64,000 nucleotides of DNA, from contig NZ_FRCW01000010.1 in assembly GCF_900143055.1 (NCBI RefSeq), positions 61,710-125,709 of the forward strand. Reading direction: 5' to 3'. Positions within the stretch are counted from its first letter, which is position 1. Each line of letters starts with the position of its first letter. The notes below the pieces were generated by a model. That model searched no databases. It was not told the DNA's origin and worked only from the letters and a program-made list of their open reading frames with translations. Shown here piece after piece: positions 9,039 to 17,772 of this stretch. This DNA comes from Fibrobacter sp. UWR3 (GTDB taxonomy: Bacteria > Fibrobacterota > Fibrobacteria > Fibrobacterales > Fibrobacteraceae). Made by a program: the position numbers and the translations under genes.

Positions 9039-9851
9039 TTAAACTGCAATCGGGGCCTTAATGGTCGGCCACGGGTCATAATCCACGAGCTCAAAGTCCT
9101 CGAACTTGAATTCGAAAAGGTCCTTGATTTCGGGATTGAGTTTCATGGTAGGGAGCTTGCGCGGCGTGCGGGTCAACTGCTCGCGGGCCTGCTCGAAGTG
9201 GTTGGAGTACAGGTGCGTATCGCCGAGAGTATGGATAAATTCACCCGGCTCGTAGTCGCATACCTGCGCGAGCATAAGCGTCAAGAGCGCGTACGACGCG
9301 ATATTGAAGGGCACGCCGAGGAACGTATCGGCACTGCGCTGGTAAAGCTGGCAACTGAGTTTGCGCTTGCCGGACTTGCCTACCCCACCCACGTAGAACT
9401 GGAACAGGCAGTGGCAAGGCGGCAGGGCCATCTTGTCGACTTCGGCCACATTCCATGCACACACCAGGTGGCGGCGCGAATCGGGATTGTTCTTGAGGCT
9501 GTTGATCAGGTTCTGGATCTGGTCGATGTGCCCGCCATCGGGGGTCGGCCAGCTGCGCCACTGGTGGCCGTAAACCGGGCCCAGGTCACCGTTCTCATCG
9601 GCCCACTCGTCCCAGATGGTCACCTTGTTGTCGTGCAGGTACTTGATGTTCGTGTCGCCCTTCAAGAACCACAGCAGCTCATGAATAATCGAGCGCAGGT
9701 GCAATTTCTTTGTGGTAAGGCAAGGGAACCCCTGCGAAAGGTCGTAACGGCACTGGCGGCCAAACACGGAGCGCGTGCCCGTACCCGTACGGTCGGAACG
9801 GTCCACGCCATTTTCAAGAATATCTCTGAGTAAGTCTAAGTATTGCTGCAT
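9039..9851 (-). CDS. thyA: Thymidylate synthase
   Basis: Makes dTMP from dUMP with methylene-tetrahydrofolate. 270 residues, close to the usual 264. Starts [33 protein letters not shown] is the phosphate-binding Arg loop; [11 protein letters not shown] holds the catalytic Cys; [18 protein letters not shown] and DTHLYSNH are conserved nucleotide and folate contacts. The C-terminus KAPIAV matches the family's closing tail. First gene of thyA-folA; heptamer arrays flank it on both sides. Confidence 0.97.
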   Translation of the reverse strand: MQQYLDLLRDILENGVDRSDRTGTGTRSVFGRQCRYDLSQGFPCLTTKKLHLRSIIHELLWFLKGDTNIKYLHDNKVTIWDEWADENGDLGPVYGHQWRSWPTPDGGHIDQIQNLINSLKNNPDSRRHLVCAWNVAEVDKMALPPCHCLFQFYVGGVGKSGKRKLSCQLYQRSADTFLGVPFNIASYALLTLMLAQVCDYEPGEFIHTLGDTHLYSNHFEQAREQLTRTPRKLPTMKLNPEIKDLFEFKFEDFELVDYDPWPTIKAPIAV

Positions 9852-9868
9852 ATCTGTAATTTAATAAA

Positions 9869-9941
9869 ATGTGAAATGTGAGGTGTGAAATGTGAGATTA
9901 AGAATCAATCATTACACACTACACATTCCACATCACACATC
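9869..9941. repeat. Heptanucleotide repeat R3 (TGTGRRA), head-to-head
   Basis: TGTGAAA TGTGAGG TGTGAAA TGTGAGA, spacer, then TTACACA CTACACA TTCCACA TCACACA, upstream of thyA and ending 9 bases before the stop of the next gene. Confidence 0.85.
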
Positions 9942-9950
9942 TATTAAAGT

Positions 9951-10190
9951 TTATTCCCCGAACAGTTCCACACGCTTGTACTGCTTTACCGCCTTGTCCT
10001 CGGCAACCGCCTTCTCGCGCATGAGCATGTTCACCGCCTGCAAAATCAGGTCTTGCGTGTGCTTGGGCACGGGCTTCTTGCCGAGGCGCGCCTTCTGCAC
10101 CATCTTGTGGTTCAAGTTCGTGGGGAGTTTTTCCACCAGGTCGTGGTTCGATGCGCCAAGCGCCTGCAAAATCTCGTCAAGTTTTGTCAT
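9951..10190 (-). CDS. Small protein of unknown function (79 residues)
   Basis: Not recognised. MTKLDEILQALGASNHDLVEK then a basic middle (KMVQKARLGKKPVPK) and a helical, charged end. No signal peptide or membrane segment, so probably cytoplasmic; the mix of short helices is compatible with a small DNA-binding or phage-repressor-like fold, but I cannot name one. Start chosen at the ATG ending at 10190; 15 codons further upstream the frame is AT-rich and non-coding in character. TATATTTAC lies just 5 bases upstream of this ATG, suggesting a very short or absent leader. Confidence 0.65.
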   Translation of the reverse strand: MTKLDEILQALGASNHDLVEKLPTNLNHKMVQKARLGKKPVPKHTQDLILQAVNMLMREKAVAEDKAVKQYKRVELFGE

Positions 10191-10481
10191 GCGGGTAAAT
10201 ATAAAAAAAGAAAAATGTGTGCGTAATACCTTCATTTAGGCATTTTAGCAGACTAAATCAATTAAAAGCGGTCAGTTGGTCTGCTATTTTGCAGATAAAG
10301 TAACAATATTTGTCAACTTTTTTAGAAAAACAAGGCCATCACAAGCACATTTAACACAGAATCTGCGCAGAAACGCCTCAAACAGCCCATATTTATTGCA
10401 GACAAACTAATTTTATACAGACCAAAAGACAGCCAACCAGGCATTTAGTCTGCTATTTTTACAAATTCAGTCTCTACATGA
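10191..10481. other. AT-rich intergenic region with repeated GCAGAC/GTCTGC sites
   Basis: No gene seen. GCAGAC occurs at 10248-10253 and 10398-10403, its complement GTCTGC at 10279-10284 and 10448-10453, and ACAGAC at 10417-10422. The flanks are also alike: GGCATTTTAGCAGACTAAA near 10239 and GGCATTTAGTCTGCTATTT near 10440. These could be operator sites or a decayed duplication. Confidence 0.4.
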
Positions 10482-10507
10482 GAGATTCCCACCGAGGCGG
10501 GGATGAC
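10482..10507. repeat. Palindromic element, GATCCCC type (imperfect)
   Basis: GAGATTCCCACC-GAGGC-GGGGATGACC: same outer ends (GAGAT.. and ..GGATGAC) as the other family members, with mismatches in the stem. Confidence 0.6.
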
Positions 10508-10513
10508 CAACAA

Positions 10514-10549
10514 TAAAAAAATCCCCAGCCTTTCGGCCAGGGATTTTAG
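10514..10549 (-). terminator. Rho-independent terminator of the OmpA/TSP3 gene
   Basis: On the minus strand AAAATCCCTGGCC-gaaa-GGCTGGGGATTTTTTT, 20 bases after the stop. Confidence 0.85.
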
Positions 10550-10568
10550 TTTAGCTGTTGATCAGACT

Positions 10569-13544
10569 CTATTGCTGGAACTCGGACTCACACTTGGTAC
10601 CGTCGTTCTCCGGCGTAGCGAAGTGCATTTCGATACGGCGGTTCATTTCGCGACCGTCTTCGGTGCTGTTGTCCTCAACCGGGCAGCTTGCACCGAGACC
10701 CACGGCCTTGATGCGGTTCTTCTTCACGCCGTACTTGATGAGGGTCTTCATGACTTCCTTAGCACGCTTTTCAGAGAGCTTCTGGTTAGTCTTGTCCTTA
10801 CCCTTGTTGTCGGTGTGGCCCTGGATAACAATCTTCAGTTCCTTGTAGCTATCATCTTCGTTCAGCTTCTTCGCAACAGCCTTGAGGATGCTCTTGGCGT
10901 TGGATTCGAGCGTTGCCTTACCCGGCTTGAAGGTCACGCCGGTGAGCTTCTCGACAGCCTTCTTCGGGCAGCCGTGGCCGTCATCACCCGCAACATCCGG
11001 GCAACGGTCGAGGCCAGTGCAGACGCCTTCGAACTGCTTGAGGAGCTTCTTGGTGGACACCCATTCAGAGCAGACGCCATCCTTATCGGCATCCGGATCG
11101 TCGTCCATCGGGCAACCCTTGTTCCATTCAGGACCGGCTTCGTCCGGGCAACGGTCAGTACCGTGGCAGACATCCTTGAACTGGTCGAACATCTTCTGCT
11201 TGCCAACCCAGGCGTCGCACAGGCTGTCGCCGTCGGAATCCGGATTTTCAGCCGGGCAGCCCTTGTTCCAGGCCGGGCCGCTTTCATCCGGGCAACGGTC
11301 GATGCCGGTACAAACATCCTTGAACTGTTCAGTCATCTTCTGCTTGGAGACCCAGGCATCGCAGACGCTGTCCTTATCGCTATCCGGATCTTCGGCCGGG
11401 CAACCCTTGTTCCAGGCCGGGCCATTTTCGGTCGGGCACTTGTCGATGCCGTGGCAGATATCCTTGAACTGTTCCTGCATGTTCTTCTCGGCAACCCAGT
11501 CGGCACAGAGGCTGTCACCGTCAATATCCGGGTTGTCCATCGGGCAGCCGTTGGCCCATGCTTCACCAGGTTCGGTCGGGCACTTGTCAATGCCAGTGCA
11601 GATGCCGTCGTACTGGTCGAGCATGTTCTTCTGCGTCACCCATTCATCACAGATGCCGTCCTTGTCGGTATCGGGGTCGCCAAGCGGGCAACCTTCGTTG
11701 GTGGCCGGGCCGAATTCGGTCGGGCACTTGTCGATACCCTTACAGGTCTTCTCGATGAACCATTCGTTCTTAATCTTGTCGTCTTCGGCAGCCTTCTCGA
11801 AGTAGAAGCCCATCTTCTTCTGGGTCACCCATTCGTCACAGAGGCCGTCGCCGTCGCTATCCGGATCATCCCACGGACAACCCTTATTGGCCTTAGAACC
11901 GGCTTCGCCCGGACACATATCGTAACCCTTACAGACGTTCGCGTAATCGCCAAGCTTATTCTTGTCGGTCACCCACGGAGAGCACATACCGTCAGAATCC
12001 GGGTCCGGATTGTCTTCGGGGCAGCCCTTGTTGGCAACAGTACCCTTTTCAGTCGGGCAGCTATCGATGCCTTCGCAAACGTCCTTGAACTTCTTCTGGA
12101 GTTTCTTCTTAGATACCCAGGCGTCGCACACATGGTCGCCATCCGGGTCCGGTTCGTCGAGCGGGCAGCCATCTTCGCCTTCGCCCTGTTCGTTCGGGCA
12201 AGCGTCGATGCCTTCGCACACATCCTGGAATTCAGATCCGAAGCCCTTCTCGGAAACCCAAGCATCGCAAACGCCATCTTCGTCAACGTCAGGATTGCCG
12301 AGCGGGCAGCCCTTGTTGAGGCGATGACCAAAGTCGTCGGGGCAGTTATCTTCATCATCCGTCACGCCATCGCCGTCGCGGTCCTGCGGGAGCAGGAATC
12401 CGCTCCACGTGATACCGCCGTAGACCTTGTACTTCGGATTGATCGTCGTCTTGTACTCGAGGGTGCGGTTGTTGTTTTCCATGGCACGGACAGTCGTGTA
12501 CTTTTCGATGTCGGTGCTACCCAGGGAGTAGGAACCACCCAGGTGGAGGTCAAGACCAATCGGGAGGTGGAACACGATTGCGCCAGTCAGGTCCTTCACG
12601 TCGAGCTTCACGGCATCGCGGTATTCATCCAGCTGGAACATCATGTAGTATTCCGCAAAGAGCGAGAGGAAATCCATGAAGTAGATTTCAGCAGCCGCAG
12701 TCATGTACGGGTACGAGAGGTAGTTCTTGTTCGTCGAGTAGACGTAACCGCCGTTCACGTGGATGAGGAACGGGACCGCGTCAATCTTGTCGAAGTCGAG
12801 GGTCAAGGCAACACCGCCCTTCGCGATGGTAGAGCGCACGCCGTAAGCCTGGGCGGATCCGCCACCATCAGTCGGTTCACCCTTGTTGATGAATTCGGCC
12901 TCACGAATCCAGAGACCGTCCTTTTCAGGGTTAGACGTACCAAAGTTGCCTTCGCCGAAGAACGCGATGTCGACCGGCTGGTCTTCGGGGAGCGGAAGCC
13001 TAATCTTCAAGTCGGCCTTGAGGTTGCCGATGTATCCGATATTGGTACCGGAAATCTGGCCCTGCTGGCAAACCATCGGCTGGCCATCCGGACCAACTTC
13101 ATTCTTGGGTCCAACATACGGATCGTACGGACAGCCCGTATTGTTCACGGTAAACTTGTCGTAGTAGACCGGGATGCCGACACCCAAGTCAAAGTAATGC
13201 CATATACCGATACCGAAACCGACCTGCGCGCCCAGGGCGACATAGTCTTCGACCATGCCCTGACGCATGAGGGTGTTATATTCGAGGCCATACTGCATAC
13301 CGTTGTTCTGGTCTGCCGGCAAATACATACCCGTATACCTTTCACGAACACCTTCTGGGGCTATATTTTGCACATCAGTCGTGGCATCCATCAAGCCGTA
13401 GAACGACAACTTGGAATGCCCGAGCGACTGGGCGGACTGAGTCTTGTTGACACCAACAAAACCTGTCTTGTTGATTGTCTGCGGATGGTCTGCAAAAGCC
13501 TGCACGGCCATTGCAAGCGCCAATCCTGCTACTACTCTCTTCAT
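10569..13544 (-). CDS. OmpA-family outer-membrane protein with thrombospondin type-3 repeats
   Basis: A 991-residue envelope protein. Signal peptide MKRVVAGLALAMAVQAFA. A beta-rich N-terminal domain covers about 20-380, then calcium-binding TSP3-type repeats (DRDGDGVTDDEDNCP opens at about 384). Nine longer units follow, each with DPDxDxDGxCDxWV, a helical QFKDVC stretch and GIDxCPxExG..NKGCP, about four Cys per unit. The C-terminal OmpA/Pal domain (about 860-985) has IVIQGHTDNKG and LSEKRAKEV for peptidoglycan binding. Start supported by AAGGAG 6 bases upstream. Probably an abundant cell-wall tether; the repeats likely form a Ca-stabilised stalk. Confidence 0.88.
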   Translation of the reverse strand: MKRVVAGLALAMAVQAFADHPQTINKTGFVGVNKTQSAQSLGHSKLSFYGLMDATTDVQNIAPEGVRERYTGMYLPADQNNGMQYGLEYNTLMRQGMVEDYVALGAQVGFGIGIWHYFDLGVGIPVYYDKFTVNNTGCPYDPYVGPKNEVGPDGQPMVCQQGQISGTNIGYIGNLKADLKIRLPLPEDQPVDIAFFGEGNFGTSNPEKDGLWIREAEFINKGEPTDGGGSAQAYGVRSTIAKGGVALTLDFDKIDAVPFLIHVNGGYVYSTNKNYLSYPYMTAAAEIYFMDFLSLFAEYYMMFQLDEYRDAVKLDVKDLTGAIVFHLPIGLDLHLGGSYSLGSTDIEKYTTVRAMENNNRTLEYKTTINPKYKVYGGITWSGFLLPQDRDGDGVTDDEDNCPDDFGHRLNKGCPLGNPDVDEDGVCDAWVSEKGFGSEFQDVCEGIDACPNEQGEGEDGCPLDEPDPDGDHVCDAWVSKKKLQKKFKDVCEGIDSCPTEKGTVANKGCPEDNPDPDSDGMCSPWVTDKNKLGDYANVCKGYDMCPGEAGSKANKGCPWDDPDSDGDGLCDEWVTQKKMGFYFEKAAEDDKIKNEWFIEKTCKGIDKCPTEFGPATNEGCPLGDPDTDKDGICDEWVTQKNMLDQYDGICTGIDKCPTEPGEAWANGCPMDNPDIDGDSLCADWVAEKNMQEQFKDICHGIDKCPTENGPAWNKGCPAEDPDSDKDSVCDAWVSKQKMTEQFKDVCTGIDRCPDESGPAWNKGCPAENPDSDGDSLCDAWVGKQKMFDQFKDVCHGTDRCPDEAGPEWNKGCPMDDDPDADKDGVCSEWVSTKKLLKQFEGVCTGLDRCPDVAGDDGHGCPKKAVEKLTGVTFKPGKATLESNAKSILKAVAKKLNEDDSYKELKIVIQGHTDNKGKDKTNQKLSEKRAKEVMKTLIKYGVKKNRIKAVGLGASCPVEDNSTEDGREMNRRIEMHFATPENDGTKCESEFQQ

Positions 13545-13724
13545 AGAGTCTCCTTAAAAAACAGGGTGATCCCTAAACTAAACTACCATTAATATAATTT
13601 TTTTAACAAACGTTATATTGAACGCCCTCCCAAAAAGCGACAAAAAACACAGAATTTCGCACTTTTCGGCGTTTGTTTCGCATTTTTTACAGCAATTTTC
13701 CGTTTTTTTTGCGAAAAAGCCCTT
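13545..13724 (-). promoter_or_regulatory. Upstream region of the OmpA/TSP3 gene
   Basis: On the minus strand the AT-rich leader contains TATAACGTTTG (13617 to 13607), a TTATATTAATGG -10-like box, then AAGGAGactctATG. The TAACGTTTG word is shared with the regions ahead of the CotH lipoprotein (2772-2780) and the frameshifted lipoprotein (25852-25860). Confidence 0.4.
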
Positions 13725-14432
13725 CTAGACCGCCAAAGAATCGATATTCGCGTGCCGCACGCCCTTCTCGAACATATCCGGATCGAGCCTGCACATGCTG
13801 GTGTAGCCGCCCCTGCCCACGATGATGTGGTCGATTACGGGAATCTGGAGCACCTTCCCCGCCGCACACAGCAAGCGGGTTATCGCGAAGTCCTGTTCGG
13901 AAGGTTCGGTGGAACCCGAGGGATGGTTGTGAGCAAGCACGACAGATACGGCGCGGTCCTCGATGGCCTTCGCGAAAGCCTCCCGCGGGGCAATGGGGGC
14001 CTGGTTCACGAGCCCCGAGGTGACATCGTGCACGTTTATCACGTAATTCGCCGAATTGAGCGTCACCACCACGAAATGCTCCTGCTGCTCGAACTTGAGA
14101 CCCGCAAGGCGCGAGAGCAGGTCTTCGGGCGCAATGACAGAAACCGCACGCGACGTGAGGATATACCGGCTCGAAAGTTCGAGACACGCAAGAATCTGGG
14201 TCGCCTTTACCGTACCGAGCCCGCGGATATGGCGCAGGTTCTCGACCGTCGGGATGGATGTTGCCGAAGAAAGGTAGTCCGAAACATGCCGCGAAAGTTC
14301 GAACACGCTGCTTTCGCGCGTGCCGCTGCCGAGAATGAGCGCGATGAGTTCCTCGTTCGAGAGTGCCGTCGCCCCGCATTGCTGGAGCTTTTCGCGCGGG
14401 AGAATTTCGGTTTCGATTAGTCCGTTTTCCAT
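13725..14432 (-). CDS. radC: RadC-family JAB/MPN-domain protein
   Basis: 235 residues. The N-terminal helix-hairpin-helix part carries ALSNEELIALILGSGTRESSV and IRGLGTVKATQI. A C-terminal JAB metalloprotease-like domain has EHFVVVTLNS, the zinc motif AHNHPSGSTEPSEQD and DHIIVGRGGYTSM. RadC proteins are widespread; the earlier DNA-repair role is doubtful and the true function is unknown. Start supported by AAGGACATCTC before the ATG. Length is about normal (220-230). Stands alone. Confidence 0.93.
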   Translation of the reverse strand: MENGLIETEILPREKLQQCGATALSNEELIALILGSGTRESSVFELSRHVSDYLSSATSIPTVENLRHIRGLGTVKATQILACLELSSRYILTSRAVSVIAPEDLLSRLAGLKFEQQEHFVVVTLNSANYVINVHDVTSGLVNQAPIAPREAFAKAIEDRAVSVVLAHNHPSGSTEPSEQDFAITRLLCAAGKVLQIPVIDHIIVGRGGYTSMCRLDPDMFEKGVRHANIDSLAV

Positions 14433-14881
14433 GAGATGTCCTTTGAGGTAGTCTATCTAGAGTCTCCATTTTGAAAGTCTATGTTGAAGTCTCTACTTCT
14501 ATAAACGCCGAAAACCGGGAAATCGGCCAAAAGGGCATATTTTTTATAAAGATGGCGTAAAATTGAGGGAAAGGGACGTATTTTGAGGGACATGGGCATC
14601 AATTCAGGGCAAATATTCAAGTTTTCAAAGCATCTTCGCCCCCATTTATACAATTTTATTAGAAAAAACCACCAATTTTTAGACATAATTTTTCAAAACA
14701 CAGCAAAAATTATGCAAATTTTTAACATTTTTCAAAGCACGCCTAAATAAAAGTCAAAAGTTTTCAGAAAATTTTAAAGTTTTTTAAGATTTTCAGCAAA
14801 TTCATCTTGCCGTAAAGCACAAAAACACCTATATTTTCAACAATCTTTTTAACAGACTTTCAAATTCAACCAGGAAAATCT
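14433..14881. promoter_or_regulatory. Divergent intergenic region with the ilvB promoter
   Basis: Very AT-rich 449 bases between radC and ilvB; no convincing gene, leader peptide or T-box seen. A good sigma-70-type promoter faces ilvB: TTGCCG (14807-14812), 17-base spacer, TATATT (14830-14835). The expected start near 14842 gives a leader of about 40 bases, with AGGA before the ATG. The words AGTCTAT/AGTCTCC/AGTCTCT repeat irregularly at 14450-14497. Confidence 0.6.
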
Positions 14882-16600
14882 ATGGCAAACAAGGTCTTGA
14901 ATGGTGCCGAAGTGATTATCGAATGCCTCAAACGCGAAGGCATCGACACGATTTTCGGCTACCCCGGTGGATCCGCCATCCCGATGTTCGACGCGATCCT
15001 TGATTCCAATATTAAAGTAGTGCTTTCCCGCCACGAGCAGGGTGCGACCCACATGGCCGACGGCTATGCACGCCAGACCGGCAAGGTGGGCGTCGCCCTC
15101 GTCACGAGCGGCCCGGGTGCAACAAACACGTTCACCGGCATCTACACGGCACTCATGGATTCGAGCCCCATCGTGGTGCTCGCCGCACAGACAACGACCC
15201 CGAACCTCGGCAAGGACGCCTTCCAGGAATGCGATACGAGCGGCATGACGTTCGCGGCCGTCAAGCATTCCTACCTGGTAAAGGATTCCAACGACCTCCC
15301 ACGCGTGATGAAGGAAGCTTTCCACATCGCCCGCACTGGCCGCCCGGGCCCGGTGCTCATCGATCTCCCGAAGGACGTGACCGCAGGTGCATGCACCGCC
15401 CCGTTCACCGACCAGATGGACCTTCCGGGTTACAAGATTCCCACCTACGCCTCCGCAGAAAGCGTCGAGAAGGCGGCGGAATTCCTCCGCAAGTCCAAGA
15501 AGCCGTTGCTTCTCGTGGGCCACGGCGCCATGATCAGCGGGGCCAGCCGCCAGGTGCGCGAACTCGCCGAAAAGATTGGCGCTCCGGTGTGCTGCACCAT
15601 GCTCGGTCTCGGCGTGTTCCCCGTTGATCACGAGCTTTCGCTCGGCATGCTCGGCATGCATGGCACCGTGTACGCGAACAAGGCCGTGCTCGACTGCGAC
15701 CTGATTCTTTCCATCGGTAGCCGCTGGGATGACCGCATTACCGGCAAGCTCGATGAATTCTGCAAGAACGCGGTGAAGATGCACATCGATATCGACCCCG
15801 CCGAAGAAGGCAAGGTTCTGCAGCCCGACGTGTTCATGTGCGGCGACGCGAAGCTCGTGCTCGAGCAGCTGCTCCCGATGGTGAACAGGCTCGATACCGC
15901 CGAATGGATCAAGACCTGCCAGACCTGGAAGAAGCGCTTCCCGCTTACCTACGCGAAGCAGGGCGGCCTCCGCATGCAGCACGTGATTGCGACTGCAAGC
16001 GAACTCACCGGCGGCAAGGCCATCGTCACGACCGACGTGGGCCAGCACCAGATGTGGGTTGCACAGTTCTTCCATATAAACTATCCGCGCCAGTTGCACT
16101 CCAGCGGTGGCGCAGGCACGATGGGCTTCGGCTTCCCCGCCGCTATCGGTGCCGCATTCGGTAACGAGACCGGCTGGCCAGTGCTCAGCTTCAGCGGCGA
16201 CGGCGGTTTCCAGATGACGGAAGCGGAACTCGCGACTGCAGCCATCCACAAGCTGCCCATCAAGATTTTCGTGATGGACAACAAGTACCTGGGCATGGTG
16301 CGCCAGTGGCAGGAACTCTTCTATGACCACCGCTACTCCAGCGTGGACATGATGGGCAACCCCGACTTCGTGAAGCTCGCCGAAGCCTACGGCATTCCTG
16401 GGCTCCGCATCAAGCGCCCCGCCGATGCCGAACGCGTTATCCAGAAGGCGCTCAGCTACAACGACGGCCCGATTCTCATTCACTGCGAATGCGAAAAGGA
16501 AGACAACGTGTTCCCGATGATTCCGGCAGGCGCACCGCTTACCGCCATGCTTACAGAAGCACCCAAGGCAAAACTCGAAAAGCCCACGGGATCGACGTAA
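14882..16600 (+). CDS. ilvB: Acetolactate synthase large subunit
   Basis: ThDP-dependent condensation of two pyruvates, or pyruvate and 2-ketobutyrate, in branched-chain amino-acid synthesis. 572 residues with the three POX-type domains. N-terminal GYPGGSAIPMFDAI and HEQGATHMADGYAR contain the catalytic Glu. The middle domain holds the FAD/CoA-type fold. The C-terminal GDGGFQMTEAEL...KYLGMVRQWQELFY is the ThDP/Mg site. The start follows CAGGAAAATCT. A regulatory subunit gene follows after 15 bases. Confidence 0.95.
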   Translation: MANKVLNGAEVIIECLKREGIDTIFGYPGGSAIPMFDAILDSNIKVVLSRHEQGATHMADGYARQTGKVGVALVTSGPGATNTFTGIYTALMDSSPIVVLAAQTTTPNLGKDAFQECDTSGMTFAAVKHSYLVKDSNDLPRVMKEAFHIARTGRPGPVLIDLPKDVTAGACTAPFTDQMDLPGYKIPTYASAESVEKAAEFLRKSKKPLLLVGHGAMISGASRQVRELAEKIGAPVCCTMLGLGVFPVDHELSLGMLGMHGTVYANKAVLDCDLILSIGSRWDDRITGKLDEFCKNAVKMHIDIDPAEEGKVLQPDVFMCGDAKLVLEQLLPMVNRLDTAEWIKTCQTWKKRFPLTYAKQGGLRMQHVIATASELTGGKAIVTTDVGQHQMWVAQFFHINYPRQLHSSGGAGTMGFGFPAAIGAAFGNETGWPVLSFSGDGGFQMTEAELATAAIHKLPIKIFVMDNKYLGMVRQWQELFYDHRYSSVDMMGNPDFVKLAEAYGIPGLRIKRPADAERVIQKALSYNDGPILIHCECEKEDNVFPMIPAGAPLTAMLTEAPKAKLEKPTGST

Positions 16601-16615
16601 CAGGAGGTTTTAAAA

Positions 16616-17110
16616 ATGAAAGACATTGCACATTCTATTAGTTTGTTGGTTGCGAACCGCCCGGGCGTGCTCGTGCGTATCGCCCTCGTGTTCTCCCGCC
16701 GTGGCTACAACATCGACTCCCTCGTTGTCTCCCCCACGCTCGACCCGAACTTCAGCCGCATGAACATCATCGCCCACGGCAATCCCGAAATCTTGATGCA
16801 GATCATCAAGCAGCTCGAGAAACTCGTGGACGTGGTGCAGGCGAAGGACCATACCGGCACGGACGCCGTAGAGAAGGAACTCGCGCTCATCAAGGTGCGT
16901 TGCACTCCCGACCAGCGTACGGAAATCCTGCAGCTGTGCGACCACTTCCACGCGAATACCGTGGACATGACTGCCACCTCGATGATCATCCAGATTACGG
17001 GCAACAGCCAGAAAGTCGACACGCTCAAGAGCCTCTTGCAGAAGTTCGAAATCGTCGAGTACATCCGCACGGGCAAGGTCATCATGCTCCGCGGTGAAGA
17101 CAAGACGTAA
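16616..17110 (+). CDS. ilvN: Acetolactate synthase small regulatory subunit
   Basis: 164 residues, the usual size for the long IlvH/IlvN type. The N-terminal ACT domain (ISLLVANRPGVLVRIALVF, then RRGYNIDSLVV) is the valine-binding module. The C-terminal domain (about 85-160) ends FEIVEYIRTGKVIMLRG. It should activate IlvB and confer valine inhibition. It has a strong Shine-Dalgarno (AGGAGGttttaaaaATG) and is co-transcribed with ilvB. Confidence 0.95.
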   Translation: MKDIAHSISLLVANRPGVLVRIALVFSRRGYNIDSLVVSPTLDPNFSRMNIIAHGNPEILMQIIKQLEKLVDVVQAKDHTGTDAVEKELALIKVRCTPDQRTEILQLCDHFHANTVDMTATSMIIQITGNSQKVDTLKSLLQKFEIVEYIRTGKVIMLRGEDKT

Positions 17111-17123
17111 GCGGCTCCGCCGC

Positions 17124-17154
17124 AGTTACTAGTCACTAGTTATTAGTTACTAGA
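17124..17154. repeat. Heptanucleotide repeat R6 (AGTTACT)
   Basis: AGTTACT AGTCACT AGTTATT AGTTACT, four clear heptamers starting 14 bases after the ilvN stop and before its terminator. The heptamer differs from that of R1-R5. Confidence 0.75.
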
Positions 17155-17167
17155 AAATGCAAAAATT

Positions 17168-17201
17168 AAACCGTCTGGATGCAAGTCCAGGCGGTTTTTG
17201 C
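17168..17201 (+). terminator. Rho-independent terminator of ilvBN
   Basis: AACCGTCTGGA-tgcaag-TCCAGGCGGTTTTT. Confidence 0.85.
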
Positions 17202-17288
17202 TATGTGTGAGCGTGCGAAATGCCTGCTTCTGCAGTTTAATACATTACCCGAATCTCGAGAAGCCCGCAGGGACTAACAGTCACAAGG

Positions 17289-17315
17289 GAGATCCCCGCC
17301 TTCGCGGGGATGACA
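17289..17315. repeat. Palindromic element, GATCCCC type
   Basis: GAGATCCCCGC-CTTC-GCGGGGATGACA, a perfect family member, 7 bases before the end of the next minus-strand gene. Confidence 0.9.
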
Positions 17316-17321
17316 GCAACA

Positions 17322-17732
17322 TCAAAACCCGAGGACAGCTTCGGAGATTTCGTTCGCCTCGTCGGAGTAGTCGTCCACGAAATCGGCGGTAAACTCGCCC
17401 CAGCCTTCACTCTCGCCGCAGCCCACCCCGACATCCATCGAAGCCCACTTGAACACGCCATAGACGCGCTCGTAGCGTTCCATCAGGTCGGTAAGGAAAT
17501 CTTCCGGGAATTCTTCCACAAGCAGGCTTCCATCCATCGCGATGAGTTCCTCTTCGGGCAATTCCTCGAAACGGCACTCGTACTCGTCGACCATCACGTC
17601 GTTGACGGTGTACCAGTCTCCCGTATCTTCGCTGGGCAGGTCAGCCTCCGGAAACTGCTCCATAATCTCGTCCCATATCTGGGCAAGTTCGGTGCGGCTC
17701 CCGATAAAGCGCATCAAGAATCTCGTTTCCAT
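17322..17732 (-). CDS. Acidic protein of unknown function
   Basis: 136 residues, not recognised. Very rich in Asp and Glu with several Trp and Tyr (METRFLMRFIGSRTELAQIW start; ADFVDDYSDEANEISE end). No signal peptide or membrane helix; cytoplasmic by inference. The ATG ending at 17732 is chosen because GGGAGG lies 5 bases upstream; a GTG four codons earlier overlaps that site. It follows the envelope-motor operon on the same strand after a 40-base gap and may be its last gene or independent. Confidence 0.65.
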   Translation of the reverse strand: METRFLMRFIGSRTELAQIWDEIMEQFPEADLPSEDTGDWYTVNDVMVDEYECRFEELPEEELIAMDGSLLVEEFPEDFLTDLMERYERVYGVFKWASMDVGVGCGESEGWGEFTADFVDDYSDEANEISEAVLGF

Positions 17733-17772
17733 AAAGCCTCCCACCTTTGGCGCAGTTCACCCGCGCAGATCC

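Noticed and set aside
10980..12370. CRISPR-like regular repeats
   Set aside because: The periodicity is that of a coding repeat (TSP3-type units) with synonymous variation, not identical repeats with unique spacers.
10503..13592. A 1029-codon open frame on the plus strand
   Set aside because: It is the shadow of the OmpA/TSP3 gene on the other strand: composition is unlike a protein, while the minus frame has a signal peptide, TSP3 repeats and an OmpA domain.
14453..14686. A 77-codon minus-strand frame upstream of radC
   Set aside because: AT-rich, no ribosome site, no recognisable features, and it covers the ilvB/radC promoter region.
14433..14881. Attenuator leader peptide or T-box ahead of ilvB
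   Set aside because: No run of branched-chain codons, no T-box core and no terminator/antiterminator pair seen; the promoter found predicts only a short leader.
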